Shown one piece after another: positions 1 to 8,449 of a stretch of DNA of 64,000 bases. Under the pieces are notes generated by a model. That model searched no databases, was not told the DNA's origin, and worked only from the letters and a program-made list of their open reading frames with translations. The stretch comes from an uncultured Clostridia bacterium (GTDB lineage Bacteria; Bacillota; Clostridia; TANB77; CAG-508). Positions within the stretch are counted from its first letter, which is position 1. Every line of letters starts with the position of its first letter. The stretch lies in assembly GCA_934133175.1 (NCBI GenBank), contig CAKPAX010000005.1, positions 1 through 64,000 of the forward strand, given 5' to 3'. The translations under genes and the position numbers were made by a program.

Positions 1-1224
1 AAAGGAACAAGAATGAAATCAAAAAATTCAAAATTAGTACAAAAAATATATGGAAAAGAAATAGTAAAAAGAGCAGTAGAAAATGCTAAAAAAGCAGGAA
101 TAGAAGACATAGTTGCAGTTGTTGGATACATGAAAGAACAAGTACAGGAAGTTCTTGGGGAAGATGTAAAATATGTAGAACAAAAAGAAATGCTAGGAAC
201 AGGTCATGCAGTAATGCAAGCAACTAAATATCTAGAAGGAAAAAAAGGAAAAGTATTAGTACTAAATGGAGATGTTCCAATATTAAGACCAGAAACAATT
301 AATAGACTTTTAAAAAAATCTATTGATAATAATGAATATGCAACAGTATTAACAGCAATATATGATGATCCCAAAGGATATGGAAGAATAATTCGTGATG
401 AAGGTGGAAATATTAAAGCAATAGTAGAAGAAAAAGATGCAACAGATGAACAAAGAGAAATTCAAGAAATAAATGGTGGTATATATTGTTTTGATATAGA
501 AATGTTACTAGAAGCACTAAAAGAAATAAGACCAAATAACTCACAAGGAGAATATTACTTAACAGATGTAATAAAAATTATAGGAGATAAAGGTTTAAGA
601 ACAGGAGCATTTATAGTAAAAGATAACACAGAAATATTAGGTGTAAATGATAGAATGCAATTACAAATGCTTACAAAAATTCTTCAACATCGTATAAATA
701 CAGAACATATGAACAATGGTGTAACAATAGAGGATATTAATAGTACATATATATATGATGATGTTAAAATTGGAATGGACACAGTTATTCATCCAAATAC
801 AACTATAAAATCAGATGTACAAATTGGAGAAGATTGTGAGATAGGACCTAACTCATATATAAGAGAAGGATGTAGATTAGCGAGTAAAGTAAAAATAGGA
901 AGTTTTGTTGAAATTAAAAAAGCAATTATAGGTGAAGGAACAAAAGTACCTCATTTATCATATATGGGAGATTGCCAAATAGGAGCACATACAAATATAG
1001 GATGTGGAACTATAACATGTAATTATGATGGATTAAATAAAAGTAAAACAATTATAGGAGAAAATTGTTTTATTGGTTCAAATTCAAATTTTGTGGCGCC
1101 TGTTACATTAGGAGATAATGTTTTTGTAGGAGCAGGATCTACAATAACAGAAGATGTTCCAGAAAATAGTTTAGCAATTGCAAGAGAAAGACAAACAAAT
1201 AAAAAAGATTGGAATAAAAAATAG
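1..1224 (+). CDS. glmU: Bifunctional GlmU (N-acetylglucosamine-1-P uridyltransferase / glucosamine-1-P acetyltransferase), 5'-truncated
   Basis: Makes UDP-GlcNAc for peptidoglycan from glucosamine-1-phosphate, acetyl-CoA and UTP in the cytosol. The frame is open from base 1 and reads KGTRMKS, the end of the GxGTRMKS nucleotide-binding loop, so the true start lies upstream of the window; the ATG at 13 is the internal Met of that loop. An N-terminal pyrophosphorylase domain (LNGDVPIL, GYGRIIR) is followed by a left-handed beta-helix of hexapeptide repeats (IGxxxxIGxxS) and the acetyltransferase active-site region NYDGLNKSKTIIG. It ends with a stop at 1222-1224 followed by a strong terminator. 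Only the first few residues are missing. Confidence 0.96.
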   Translation, partial: KGTRMKSKNSKLVQKIYGKEIVKRAVENAKKAGIEDIVAVVGYMKEQVQEVLGEDVKYVEQKEMLGTGHAVMQATKYLEGKKGKVLVLNGDVPILRPETINRLLKKSIDNNEYATVLTAIYDDPKGYGRIIRDEGGNIKAIVEEKDATDEQREIQEINGGIYCFDIEMLLEALKEIRPNNSQGEYYLTDVIKIIGDKGLRTGAFIVKDNTEILGVNDRMQLQMLTKILQHRINTEHMNNGVTIEDINSTYIYDDVKIGMDTVIHPNTTIKSDVQIGEDCEIGPNSYIREGCRLASKVKIGSFVEIKKAIIGEGTKVPHLSYMGDCQIGAHTNIGCGTITCNYDGLNKSKTIIGENCFIGSNSNFVAPVTLGDNVFVGAGSTITEDVPENSLAIARERQTNKKDWNKK

Positions 1225-1231
1225 AAAATAA

Positions 1232-1279
1232 AAAATGGAGTTTTAGTTTAAATAAATTTTAAACTAAAACTTCATTTTA
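1232..1279. terminator. Bidirectional rho-independent terminator (glmU / holin-like gene)
   Basis: A long AT-rich inverted repeat (GTTTTAGTTTAAA paired with TTTAAACTAAAAC, flanked by GGA/TTC) sits between the convergent ends of glmU and the minus-strand gene at 1302, with A/T runs on both sides, so it can serve both. Confidence 0.85.
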
Positions 1280-1301
1280 CTGTTTTAATCATCTCTAAAA
1301 A

Positions 1302-1673
1302 CTACATATTTTGATTTCCAGGGATGAAGTAATCAATTACGCCATAAATTAAAGCACCTATTATTGCGGCCATCCAAGAAATAGTATAACCTGCTACAAA
1401 AAATTGAGTTACATATAATACAACAGCTGCTAATGCAAATCCAACAAATCCTTTACCAAAAGGAGTTGCATGTAATCCTGTGAATTTGATTATTAAATAA
1501 TCAATTACTGTAAGCACTACAGCTGCAATAGCTAAAGCCCAAAAATTATTTATTGTAAATCCAGGTGTAAAGAATGCAGTAATTGCCAAGACTATAGCTG
1601 CACCCACTAATCTACCAACTATTTGCCATACTGTGGAAGTACCACTAGTACTATTACTTTGAGTATTTGACAT
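1302..1673 (-). CDS. Small four-helix membrane protein, phage-holin-like
   Basis: 123 residues: a polar Ser/Thr/Asn-rich N-terminus, then four hydrophobic segments (about 17-37, 44-63, 75-94, 98-118). The two halves look duplicated: FFTPGFTINNFWALAIAAVVLTVIDYLI resembles FFVAGYTISWMAAIIGALIYGVIDYFI (both segments within residues 34-120). The pattern of short helices around G-[FY]-T-I and IDY motifs recalls the small phage_holin_4_2/DUF2512-type membrane proteins common in Firmicutes, but the family assignment is tentative and no lysin is nearby. A perfect AAGGAGG precedes the ATG. It is transcribed alone. Confidence 0.7.
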   Translation of the reverse strand: MSNTQSNSTSGTSTVWQIVGRLVGAAIVLAITAFFTPGFTINNFWALAIAAVVLTVIDYLIIKFTGLHATPFGKGFVGFALAAVVLYVTQFFVAGYTISWMAAIIGALIYGVIDYFIPGNQNM

Positions 1674-1830
1674 ATCTTAAACCTCCTTAAAAGTTTTAAA
1701 AATTTAATGCATATAAAATAAGGTTATAAAATTATTATTAACAAATTAATTTTATTTATTCAAATAATGAATAAATATCTTTTTATTGTAAAAAATAAAT
1801 TTAAAATAATTTAAGTAAAAGGAGAAAGAT

Positions 1831-2511
1831 ATGCTTATAACTTTTTTTAGATCAATTGTTTTATACATAATAGTATTAGTTGTAATGAGATTAATGGGAA
1901 AGAGAGAAATAGGACAACTTCAACCATTTGAGCTTGCAATTGCAATAATGATTGCAGATTTAGCGTCAATTCCAATGACAGAAATAGGAATACCAATAAG
2001 TAATGGTATAGTTCCAATATTAGGTTTATTATTAATGCATTTAATAATTTCTGTAATAAATTTAAAAAGTGTTAAAGCAAGAGAAATTATTTGCGGTAAA
2101 CCAAGTATTTTAATATATAGAGGAAGAATAGACGAAAAAGTATTAAGAAAAGAAAGATTTACAGTAAATGAATTACAAGAAAGACTAAGAGCAAGTAATG
2201 TAGTAAATATATCAGATGTAGAATATGCAATATTAGAAACGAGTGGACAAGTTACTGTAATACAAAAACCAAATAAAAGAAATACAATACCAGAAGATTT
2301 TAATATAATGCCAGAATATGAAGGAATACCATATGATTTAGTAGTTGATGGCAAAATAATGGAAGACAATTTACAAAAACTTGGAAAAGATTACAATTGG
2401 CTAAAGAAAGAAGTAAATAAATTTAAAATAAATCCACAAGATGCGTTACTAGTGACGATAGATGGTAGAGGTCAAATATTTTGCCAAGAAAAAGGAGGGA
2501 AAAATGCTTAA
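1831..2511 (+). CDS. DUF421 / YetF-family membrane protein
   Basis: 226 residues with three N-terminal membrane helices and a cytosolic C-terminal domain, as in the YetF/YrbG/YkjA (DUF421) family. The family signature RLMGKREIGQLQPFELAIAI (about residues 20-39) and the core GKPSILIYRG...NVVNISDVEYAILETSGQVTV are clear. In Bacillus these proteins are spore or cell membrane proteins of poorly known role. The stop overlaps the start of the DUF4363 gene by 8 bases, so the two are translationally coupled; this pairing recurs in Clostridia. SD is AAGGAGAAAG before the ATG at 1831. Confidence 0.92.
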   Translation: MLITFFRSIVLYIIVLVVMRLMGKREIGQLQPFELAIAIMIADLASIPMTEIGIPISNGIVPILGLLLMHLIISVINLKSVKAREIICGKPSILIYRGRIDEKVLRKERFTVNELQERLRASNVVNISDVEYAILETSGQVTVIQKPNKRNTIPEDFNIMPEYEGIPYDLVVDGKIMEDNLQKLGKDYNWLKKEVNKFKINPQDALLVTIDGRGQIFCQEKGGKNA

Positions 2512-2893
2512 AGAAATGGCTGTTTGTATAGTAATTCTTATATCAATTTTTACTTTTGATTTTAAAACTCAAGAATATACAGAAAAAACAATAGAAGATA
2601 CAACTAGTAAACTAGAAACATTAAGAGAAGAGTTAACCAAAGAAGATAAAGACAATGAAAAATTGCTTAAAGATATGGAAAAAATATATAATGAATGGCT
2701 TGGATATCATGAAAAATTAGCATATTTTATAGAACATGATGAATTAGAAAAAGCAGAGACAGATATGGTAGCATTAAAAGGAAGCGTAAATGTAAAAGAA
2801 TATGAAATGGCAGTTAGTGAATTAGATAAGTCTGTATATGTGTTACAACATATAGAAGATAAATATAAATTTGAATTGGTTAATATATTTTAA
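2504..2893 (+). CDS. DUF4363-type small membrane-anchored protein
   Basis: The start is chosen at the ATG at 2504 because AAAGGAGGG lies 5 bases upstream inside the end of the YetF gene; the upstream in-frame ATG at 2462 lacks an SD. The 129-residue product has one N-terminal hydrophobic helix (MLKEMAVCIVILISIFTF) and a long charged alpha-helical region that faces outward or forms a coiled coil. Length, topology and position after a DUF421 gene match the DUF4363 family. Probable accessory subunit of the YetF-like protein (inference from coupling). Confidence 0.8.
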   Translation: MLKEMAVCIVILISIFTFDFKTQEYTEKTIEDTTSKLETLREELTKEDKDNEKLLKDMEKIYNEWLGYHEKLAYFIEHDELEKAETDMVALKGSVNVKEYEMAVSELDKSVYVLQHIEDKYKFELVNIF

Positions 2894-2894
2894 A

Positions 2895-2922
2895 AAAGTG
2901 GACATAATAAATGTCCACTTTA
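2895..2922. terminator. Bidirectional terminator between DUF4363 gene and dapB
   Basis: AAAGTGGACAT-aataa-ATGTCCACTTT is a perfect 11-bp stem with A and T runs. Its right edge overlaps the dapB stop codon on the other strand. Confidence 0.88.
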
Positions 2923-3666
2923 ATTCATATCATCCATATTATAAAAACCTGATTCTTTATTTGAAATGAATTTAGCAGCTTTTATAGCACCTTCTGCAAA
3001 AACATTTCTAGAATAAGATGTATGTTTTATTTCAAAAGTTTCATATTCTCCAAAAAATTGAACTGTATGTTCACCAACGATATTTCCACCTCTTATAGAA
3101 GACATACCGATTTCTTTTTTATCTCTTTTTTCTCTTTTATCATGTCTATTATATTCACAATGATATGTATTTCCTAAACTAGAATTAATTGCATCTGCAA
3201 GCATTTGAGCAGTACCACTAGGACTATCAATTTTTCTATTATGATGAACTTCTGTAATTTCGATATCTGTACCTTTTAAAAGAGGAGCAAGTTCCATTAC
3301 AATTCTTTTCATAATATTAATATCATAAGACATATTTGCAGATTTAAAAATAGGAAAATCTTTTGAATATTCTTTAATTAAATTTTCTTGTTCTTCTGTA
3401 AAACCAGTTGTTGCAATTACAACAGGTACTTTATTTTTTTTAGCATATTCAAGAATGTTAAAAGTTGCAACAGGAATAGAAAAATCAATAATAACATCAG
3501 GTTTTTCTGTAATTTCATCTATATTAGTATATACAGGAAATGCAAATTCTCCAGTATTTTCTTTATCAAAACCACATTTTAATAAAAGATCTTCATCATT
3601 TTCTACTAAATCACAAACAACTTGTCCCATTTTACCATTACAACCATTTACTAATACTTCTAACAT
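2920..3666 (-). CDS. dapB: 4-hydroxy-tetrahydrodipicolinate reductase
   Basis: Second committed enzyme of the diaminopimelate/lysine pathway; reduces the DapA product with NAD(P)H. 248 residues, the usual family length. The N-terminal Rossmann motif is NGCNGKMG (residues 7-14). ATTGFTE and the catalytic/substrate-binding signature EVHHNRKIDSPSGTA (about 135-150) are intact, including the His-His pair, Lys and the SGT loop. The SD TTGGAGGTATG precedes the ATG. It lies downstream of the HD gene on the same strand with an 81-base gap, in a cluster with dapA and asd. Confidence 0.97.
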   Translation of the reverse strand: MLEVLVNGCNGKMGQVVCDLVENDEDLLLKCGFDKENTGEFAFPVYTNIDEITEKPDVIIDFSIPVATFNILEYAKKNKVPVVIATTGFTEEQENLIKEYSKDFPIFKSANMSYDINIMKRIVMELAPLLKGTDIEITEVHHNRKIDSPSGTAQMLADAINSSLGNTYHCEYNRHDKREKRDKKEIGMSSIRGGNIVGEHTVQFFGEYETFEIKHTSYSRNVFAEGAIKAAKFISNKESGFYNMDDMN

Positions 3667-3747
3667 AAATACATACCTCCAATATAATAGAAGAGGGAGT
3701 AAAAGTCTCGCCTCTTAAATTTAATGAAAAAAATTACTTTAATAAAA

Positions 3748-4281
3748 TTAAAATCTTATAAATAATAAACATAAGAAAACATATGCATATCTGAAAACGG
3801 TTTTTTTACTACAAATTTGTGCAAATGAATTAAAAGTTTCTGATAATGCACAATGTTTATCAACAAAAGTAATAACAAAACCTTCAAGATATTTTGGTGG
3901 AATTATTGTAACAGGCCACATATGTTTTAAAATAATGTCTTTTTCTTTATTATTTAACTCAAAAAGTTTTAAAGAATTTTCTAAAGCTGTTCGTGGATGA
4001 GTAAATGCATGTAGACCTTTTCTTCCATCAACTTTTTTTCTCCAATCATATAAAAATAAGTCATGGAGCATACCAGCTCTTGAAACTGATTTATAATCTA
4101 AATGTAGTTTTTTACATATTAGATAGCTATAATATGAAACACATAAACAATGTTCAAAACAAGAAACATTATAGTGTTGTCTAAAATCTTTCATTTTTTG
4201 AACAGTTTCATTATTTATAATATCATCTATAATAGAGATAAACTCTTTATCTTCATATATTTTAGTTATTTCGTTTTCCAT
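3748..4281 (-). CDS. HD-domain phosphohydrolase-like protein
   Basis: 177 residues with metal-binding features of the HD superfamily: HCLCVSYYSYLIC near residue 44, GMLHDLFLYDW (the HD pair) near residue 70, then HAFTHPRTALEN and a late D in FVDKHCALSE. The family hydrolyses phosphate esters, often of nucleotides; the substrate here is unknown. SD AAAGAGG precedes the ATG. The gene sits between dapA and dapB on the same strand, which suggests co-transcription rather than a lysine role. The last 15 residues are unusually hydrophobic and aromatic (RYAYVFLCLLFIRF), possibly a read-through extension. Confidence 0.85.
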   Translation of the reverse strand: MENEITKIYEDKEFISIIDDIINNETVQKMKDFRQHYNVSCFEHCLCVSYYSYLICKKLHLDYKSVSRAGMLHDLFLYDWRKKVDGRKGLHAFTHPRTALENSLKLFELNNKEKDIILKHMWPVTIIPPKYLEGFVITFVDKHCALSETFNSFAQICSKKTVFRYAYVFLCLLFIRF

Positions 4282-4382
4282 TTATTAAAAACCTCTTTAT
4301 ATATCTTATGTGATAAATTCTAATTTGATTATAGCATATTGTTTTTTAGTAAGCAATACTAAAATTTAAGTAGTTATTAAAG

Positions 4383-4413
4383 GTTGTCAATGGGGACGTA
4401 GTTTTTTGACAAC
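4383..4413. repeat. REP-like hairpin repeat, copy 1 (GTTGTCAA...GGGGACGT...TTGACAAC)
   Basis: A perfect 8-bp inverted repeat (GTTGTCAA / TTGACAAC) encloses TGGGGACGTAG followed by a T run. An almost identical sequence occurs at 38017-38046. The GGGGACG-T-rich core resembles the short dispersed palindromes of Firmicutes linked to IS200-like REP transposases (family knowledge). It lies in the spacer between the HD gene and dapA. Confidence 0.6.
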
Positions 4414-4451
4414 TAAAAAACATAATATAGTGAAAACTAAAAAGACAGAAT

Positions 4452-4481
4452 AAGAAAAAACAGGATTAAGTCCTGCTTTTT
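4452..4481 (-). terminator. dapA terminator
   Basis: On the minus strand, AGCAGGA-ctta-TCCTG is followed by TTTTTTCTTATT, a compact GC stem with a U tract about 15 bases after the dapA stop. Confidence 0.85.
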
Positions 4482-4496
4482 CTATACTAAATTTAT

Positions 4497-5375
4497 TTAG
4501 TTTAGTTTATTAATTTCTTCTTTCAATTTTTCTTTACCTTTTTCAGACATAGGAACTAAAGGAAGTCTTGGAATTCCAAAATTATAACCTATTATATTTA
4601 ATGCTTCTTTAACAGGAATAGGGTTTACTTCAGAAAATAGAGCTTTTATTAATGGAATTGACCTTAATTGTAATTCTTTAGCTTCATTTATTTTCCCTTG
4701 TAAAAATAGTTCAACCATATCATGTGTTAGTTTGGGCTTAATATTAGATAAAACAGAAATAACACCTTTTCCACCTAAAGATAAAACAGGTAGTATTTGG
4801 TCATCATTTCCAGAATATATAGTAAGGTTGTTACCGCAAAGATTAGCAATTTCGGCAACTTGTGAAAGATTTCCACTTGCTTCTTTAATTGCTACAATAT
4901 TTTCAATTTTAGAAAGTTCTAAACAAGTTGTAGGTAATATGTTTAAACCTGTTCTACTAGGTACATTATAAACAATTATTGGCAAAGATACTTCTTGTGC
5001 AATTGCTTTATAGTGTTCTATAAGTCCAGTTTGAGTAGTTTTGTTGTAGTAAGGAGTAACAACAAGTAATCCATCTACTCCAAGTTCTTCTGCTATTTTT
5101 GACATTTTAATTGCAGAAGATGTGTTGTTACCTCCAGTTCCAGCAATTATAGGAACTCTATCATTAGATGTTTCAACAGCACATTTTATAGTTGCTATTT
5201 TTTCATCTTCAGTCATAGTAGATGCTTCACCAGTAGTTCCACATACTATAATTGCATCGACTCCTTCTTTAATTTGAAATTCAACTAATTTTTTGAATTC
5301 TTCTAAATTAACGCCATTTTCTGTAAATGGTGTTGCAATAGCTGTTCCACAGCCAGTAAATAAAATTTTTTTCAT
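4497..5375 (-). CDS. dapA: 4-hydroxy-tetrahydrodipicolinate synthase
   Basis: Condenses pyruvate and aspartate semialdehyde, entering the lysine/DAP pathway. 292 residues, typical length of this (beta/alpha)8 aldolase. Family motifs are visible: GTAIATPF at the N-terminus, VCGTTGEASTMT (the GTTGE loop), YYNKTTQ, YNVPSRTG with the catalytic Tyr, and IKEASGN with the Schiff-base Lys (about residue 163). SD AAGGAGTG precedes the ATG. It is flanked by the flippase gene upstream and its own terminator downstream. Confidence 0.97.
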   Translation of the reverse strand: MKKILFTGCGTAIATPFTENGVNLEEFKKLVEFQIKEGVDAIIVCGTTGEASTMTEDEKIATIKCAVETSNDRVPIIAGTGGNNTSSAIKMSKIAEELGVDGLLVVTPYYNKTTQTGLIEHYKAIAQEVSLPIIVYNVPSRTGLNILPTTCLELSKIENIVAIKEASGNLSQVAEIANLCGNNLTIYSGNDDQILPVLSLGGKGVISVLSNIKPKLTHDMVELFLQGKINEAKELQLRSIPLIKALFSEVNPIPVKEALNIIGYNFGIPRLPLVPMSEKGKEKLKEEINKLN

Positions 5376-5474
5376 AAAATAATCACTCCTTAAAGAGTTT
5401 ATAATAACAATATAAAATATAGTTATATTTTATATGTTATTCATTATATTCTAAAAAAATGAAAAAATAAATAT

Positions 5475-6950
5475 TTATTTGAAAATATTATATAATTTAA
5501 AATTAAAATATGAAAAAGTAAAATAAATTAGTATATATAAAATTATTTGCAAATAAGTTTTGCTATTAAAAATAACAAATAATAGTATATAAGTTATAAA
5601 CATTAATAATAAAGGTTTTACAATAAAATTATCAATATCAAATTTAAAATCTGTACATTTTTTTAATTGTATAAAGCTAATAGAAAAATTAAGCAAAATA
5701 CTAAAAAATGTTATTAAAATATAACCTTTAATTCCTAAAATAGGGAGTAAAATAAATATTCCTAAAATACTTGTAAATAAATCTATAATATTACATTTCA
5801 TTACACCAACCTGTTTGTCTAATCCTTTTAAAATGTTATCAATTACATTGTCTAAGTACATTGGGATAATTAAAGGTGAGAGTATCATTAAATAAAAACC
5901 AATTCCTTCTTTTTTAAAAATAATATTACTTATTTCATTACCATAAAAAAGGAAAAGTCCCATAATTCCAATAGAAAATATAAATGTTAGTTTAAATACT
6001 TTAGAAATTACAACATTTATTGAATTATAAGATCTTTGATCATTGTAATAAGAAAACTCTGGTAAAAGAAGTGTACTAAAAGATGATATTATTACACTTG
6101 GAAACATTAACACTGGTAATGCCATACCACTTATTAAACCATATTGAGATAGAGAAGTTTCATAACTTAACCCACTTTTTTCTAATCGTATAGGAATTAA
6201 TGCTTGTTTTAAAGTGGATAATATTGATTTTATATAAGAAGTTATAGATATTGGAATTGAGATTTTTAATATTGATTTTAAATAGTTTTCTTTTGTTCTA
6301 GTAAAATAGTATTTTTTTTCTTCATATATGTACAAAATTACACACAAAATGCATGAACATATTTCACAAATCGTTTCACCCAAAACTAAAGCCAAACATA
6401 TATTGTTTACATCACTTGAAAATAGTAAAGATAATATGTATACTGTTGAAAGTATTTTAATAATTTGTTCAAAAATTTTTGTAGATACATTTTTAATGTT
6501 TTTTCTTATAGCACAAAAATAGCCATTAATAGAAGAGGAAACAGATATAAATGGCAAACTTATTGCAACAATATAGAGTAATTTAAAAGAAATTTTATTA
6601 TGTAAAAATAAATTTGAAATATATGGGGCTAATCCTATTAATATAATACAAGATAATGTTCCAAAAAATAAGCTGTAACATATGCATCTTTTCATAACTT
6701 CTTTAGTGGAAGAATTATAATTTTCTGATTTTGCCTTAACAATTAATCTTGTTGTTGCAATGTTTATTCCAGAAGTTGCTAGTGTTATAAAAAACATATA
6801 AATAGCCATTACAATATTAAAAATACCTAATGTCTCACTTCCAATTTTGTTTGATATGTATATCATAAAATAAAAACCAACAGATTGCATTATTAATGAA
6901 CTTAATGTAATAACAATTCCATTCATGATAACCATTTTAAATTTTCGCAT
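5475..6950 (-). CDS. MATE/MOP-superfamily polysaccharide flippase (SpoVB/MurJ-like)
   Basis: A very hydrophobic protein with about 12-14 predicted membrane helices, beginning MRKFKMVIMNGIVITLSSLIM. The start at 6950 is supported by AGGTGATATA just upstream; the frame stays open to 7145, but that stretch runs through a terminator hairpin and a dispersed repeat and is not protein-like. The 491-residue length and the pattern of GxE-IG-LGIFN-MA-Y, conserved polar residues in TM1-2 and the SSFSTLLLPEFS segment fit the SpoVB/oligosaccharide flippase group that moves lipid-linked wall or cortex precursors. Which lipid it moves cannot be told from sequence. Confidence 0.85.
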   Translation of the reverse strand: MRKFKMVIMNGIVITLSSLIMQSVGFYFMIYISNKIGSETLGIFNIVMAIYMFFITLATSGINIATTRLIVKAKSENYNSSTKEVMKRCICYSLFFGTLSCIILIGLAPYISNLFLHNKISFKLLYIVAISLPFISVSSSINGYFCAIRKNIKNVSTKIFEQIIKILSTVYILSLLFSSDVNNICLALVLGETICEICSCILCVILYIYEEKKYYFTRTKENYLKSILKISIPISITSYIKSILSTLKQALIPIRLEKSGLSYETSLSQYGLISGMALPVLMFPSVIISSFSTLLLPEFSYYNDQRSYNSINVVISKVFKLTFIFSIGIMGLFLFYGNEISNIIFKKEGIGFYLMILSPLIIPMYLDNVIDNILKGLDKQVGVMKCNIIDLFTSILGIFILLPILGIKGYILITFFSILLNFSISFIQLKKCTDFKFDIDNFIVKPLLLMFITYILLFVIFNSKTYLQIILYILIYFTFSYFNFKLYNIFK

Positions 6951-7034
6951 TATATCACCTATATAAGTATATTGGAAATATTTAAAGTAATGATATAAAT
7001 TTAAAGATAAAAAAGATGAATGGTAAAAGAGTTT

Positions 7035-7077
7035 AATACAAATTAAAGCAGGAATATTTCCTGCTTTAATTTGTATT
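7035..7077 (-). terminator. Perfect 20-bp inverted repeat, probable native asd terminator
   Basis: Arms of 20 bases (7035-7054 and 7058-7077) pair perfectly around a 3-base loop, with core AAAGCAGGAA/TTCCTGCTTT and a T-rich tail on the minus strand (AATTTGTATT). It lies downstream of asd, separated from the coding end by the dispersed repeat at 7074-7216, and stands before the flippase gene. Confidence 0.6.
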
Positions 7078-7216
7078 ATAGGAAAGTTCTCCGAACTTCC
7101 TATAATATAAATATATTGCACAGAAATTTGCTTTGCAAATTTCACGCACGAACAAAGACGCGGACTTCAAAATGTTTTAATAAGTACAAAAGTTATTAAT
7201 GTCCGCTTTTGTTCTA
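7074..7216. repeat. 143-bp dispersed multi-hairpin repeat, copy A (overlaps 3' end of asd)
   Basis: Differs at a single base from 21243-21385 over 143 bases; the flanks differ. Contains several stems: TATAGGAA(A)GTTC with GAACTTCCTATA, then GAAATTTGC-ttt-GCAAATTTC, then an outer GAACAAA/TTTGTTC stem with GCGGAC/GTCCGC inside it and TAATAA/TTATTA innermost. It has no coding capacity of its own. Reading asd on the minus strand, the repeat provides the last residues and the TGA stop. Looks like a MITE-like or structured intergenic element. Confidence 0.85.
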
Positions 7217-8198
7217 GTAATTTTTCTACAATTTGAATAGCATTACTTGCAGCACCTTTTCTAATATTATCAGCCACTACCCATAGATTCAAACCATTTT
7301 CAATACTATAATCTCTTCTAATTCTTCCAACAAAAACTTCATCATGACCAGTTGCATTAGTTGCAAGTGGATATATATCATTTTTTACATCATCAACTAC
7401 AACAATACCAGGGGAATTTTTTAATAGATTTATTACATCATTAATATCAAAACTTTTTTCGAATTCTATGTTAATAGATTCGCTATGTGAATTAATAACA
7501 GGAACTCTAACTGTTGTCGCAGTTATTTTTAAGTCGGGTTTTCCTAAAATTTTTCTAGTCTCATTTATCATTTTATGTTCTTCTTTTGTGTATCCATCAT
7601 CTAAAAATACATCTATATGTGGTAAACAATTATTATAAATAGGATGAGAAAACTTTTGAGGAGGTAATCCTTTTTGACCATTTTCTAAATCCTCAATTCC
7701 ATATCTTCCAGCACCAGAAACAGCCTGATAAGTAGAATAAACTATTCTTTTTATATTATATTTATCATCAAGAGGTTTTAAGGGAACAACAGCTTGAATT
7801 GTAGAACAATTTGGATTTGCTATAATTCCATGATTTTCGTAAATTTTTTCTGGGTTAACCTCAGGTACTACTAGGGGAACATTTTCATCCATTCTAAAAG
7901 CACTACTATTATCTACCACAATGCATCCTTTTGAAGCTGCAATAGGTGAATATTTTTTAGATGTATCTCCACCAGCAGAAAATATTGCAAAATCAAATCC
8001 TTCATCAAAAGATGATTCAGTTAATTCTTTTGTTATATATTCTTTTCCTAAAAAATTAATCTTTGTTCCAGCTGATTTTTTAGAACAAAATAGAGTATAC
8101 TCGAAATTAGGAAAGTTTTTTTCTTCTAAAACTTTTAATGCAGTTCTACCAACCAATCCAGTGGCACCAACAATTGCTAATTTATATGTTTTACTCAT
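7167..8198 (-). CDS. asd: Aspartate-semialdehyde dehydrogenase
   Basis: Makes aspartate semialdehyde from aspartyl phosphate, feeding DapA and also threonine/methionine synthesis. 343 residues. The NADP loop GATGLVG is at 11-17, the active-site Cys at 131 in NPNCST, and the substrate region contains GAGRYG, RVPVINSHSES and GAASNAIQI near the end. After the normal family terminus (...AIQIVEKLL) the protein carries an extra tail of about 16 residues, LEQKRTLITFVLIKTF, encoded by the dispersed repeat inserted at its 3' end. SD AAGAGGTG precedes the ATG. Confidence 0.96.
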   Translation of the reverse strand: MSKTYKLAIVGATGLVGRTALKVLEEKNFPNFEYTLFCSKKSAGTKINFLGKEYITKELTESSFDEGFDFAIFSAGGDTSKKYSPIAASKGCIVVDNSSAFRMDENVPLVVPEVNPEKIYENHGIIANPNCSTIQAVVPLKPLDDKYNIKRIVYSTYQAVSGAGRYGIEDLENGQKGLPPQKFSHPIYNNCLPHIDVFLDDGYTKEEHKMINETRKILGKPDLKITATTVRVPVINSHSESINIEFEKSFDINDVINLLKNSPGIVVVDDVKNDIYPLATNATGHDEVFVGRIRRDYSIENGLNLWVVADNIRKGAASNAIQIVEKLLEQKRTLITFVLIKTF

Positions 8199-8356
8199 AA
8201 GAACACCTCTTTAAAATTTTTCTATATTATATTCTATATATGTGAAAAATGTCTATAAGTTGATAAAAAATAAAATAAATAAATTTCTTTAAAAGTAATT
8301 CTTTAAAATTTCTTACGGAAATAACGAGAAAAAAGAAGAAAAATTTGTTAAAAAAG

Positions 8357-8385
8357 TTGCAAAAAAATTTTAATGATAGTATAAT
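8357..8385 (+). promoter_or_regulatory. SigA-type promoter for the GT2 gene
   Basis: TTGCAA (8357-8362), 17-base spacer, TATAAT (8380-8385), about 65 bases before the glycosyltransferase start. Confidence 0.7.
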
Positions 8386-8449
8386 ATAAAAGGTGGCAAA
8401 ATAACATATAAAAAGAAAAGGTTATTTTATAAAAAAGAGAGGTAAAAAA

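Noticed and set aside
6951..7145. N-terminal extension of the flippase frame back to 7145
   Set aside because: It lies on the terminator hairpin and the dispersed repeat, has no SD, and the true start at 6950 has AGGTGATATA.
8199..8449. Lysine riboswitch before asd
   Set aside because: Only an SD (AAGAGGTG) is present; none of the L-box stems or its length can be made in this spacer.
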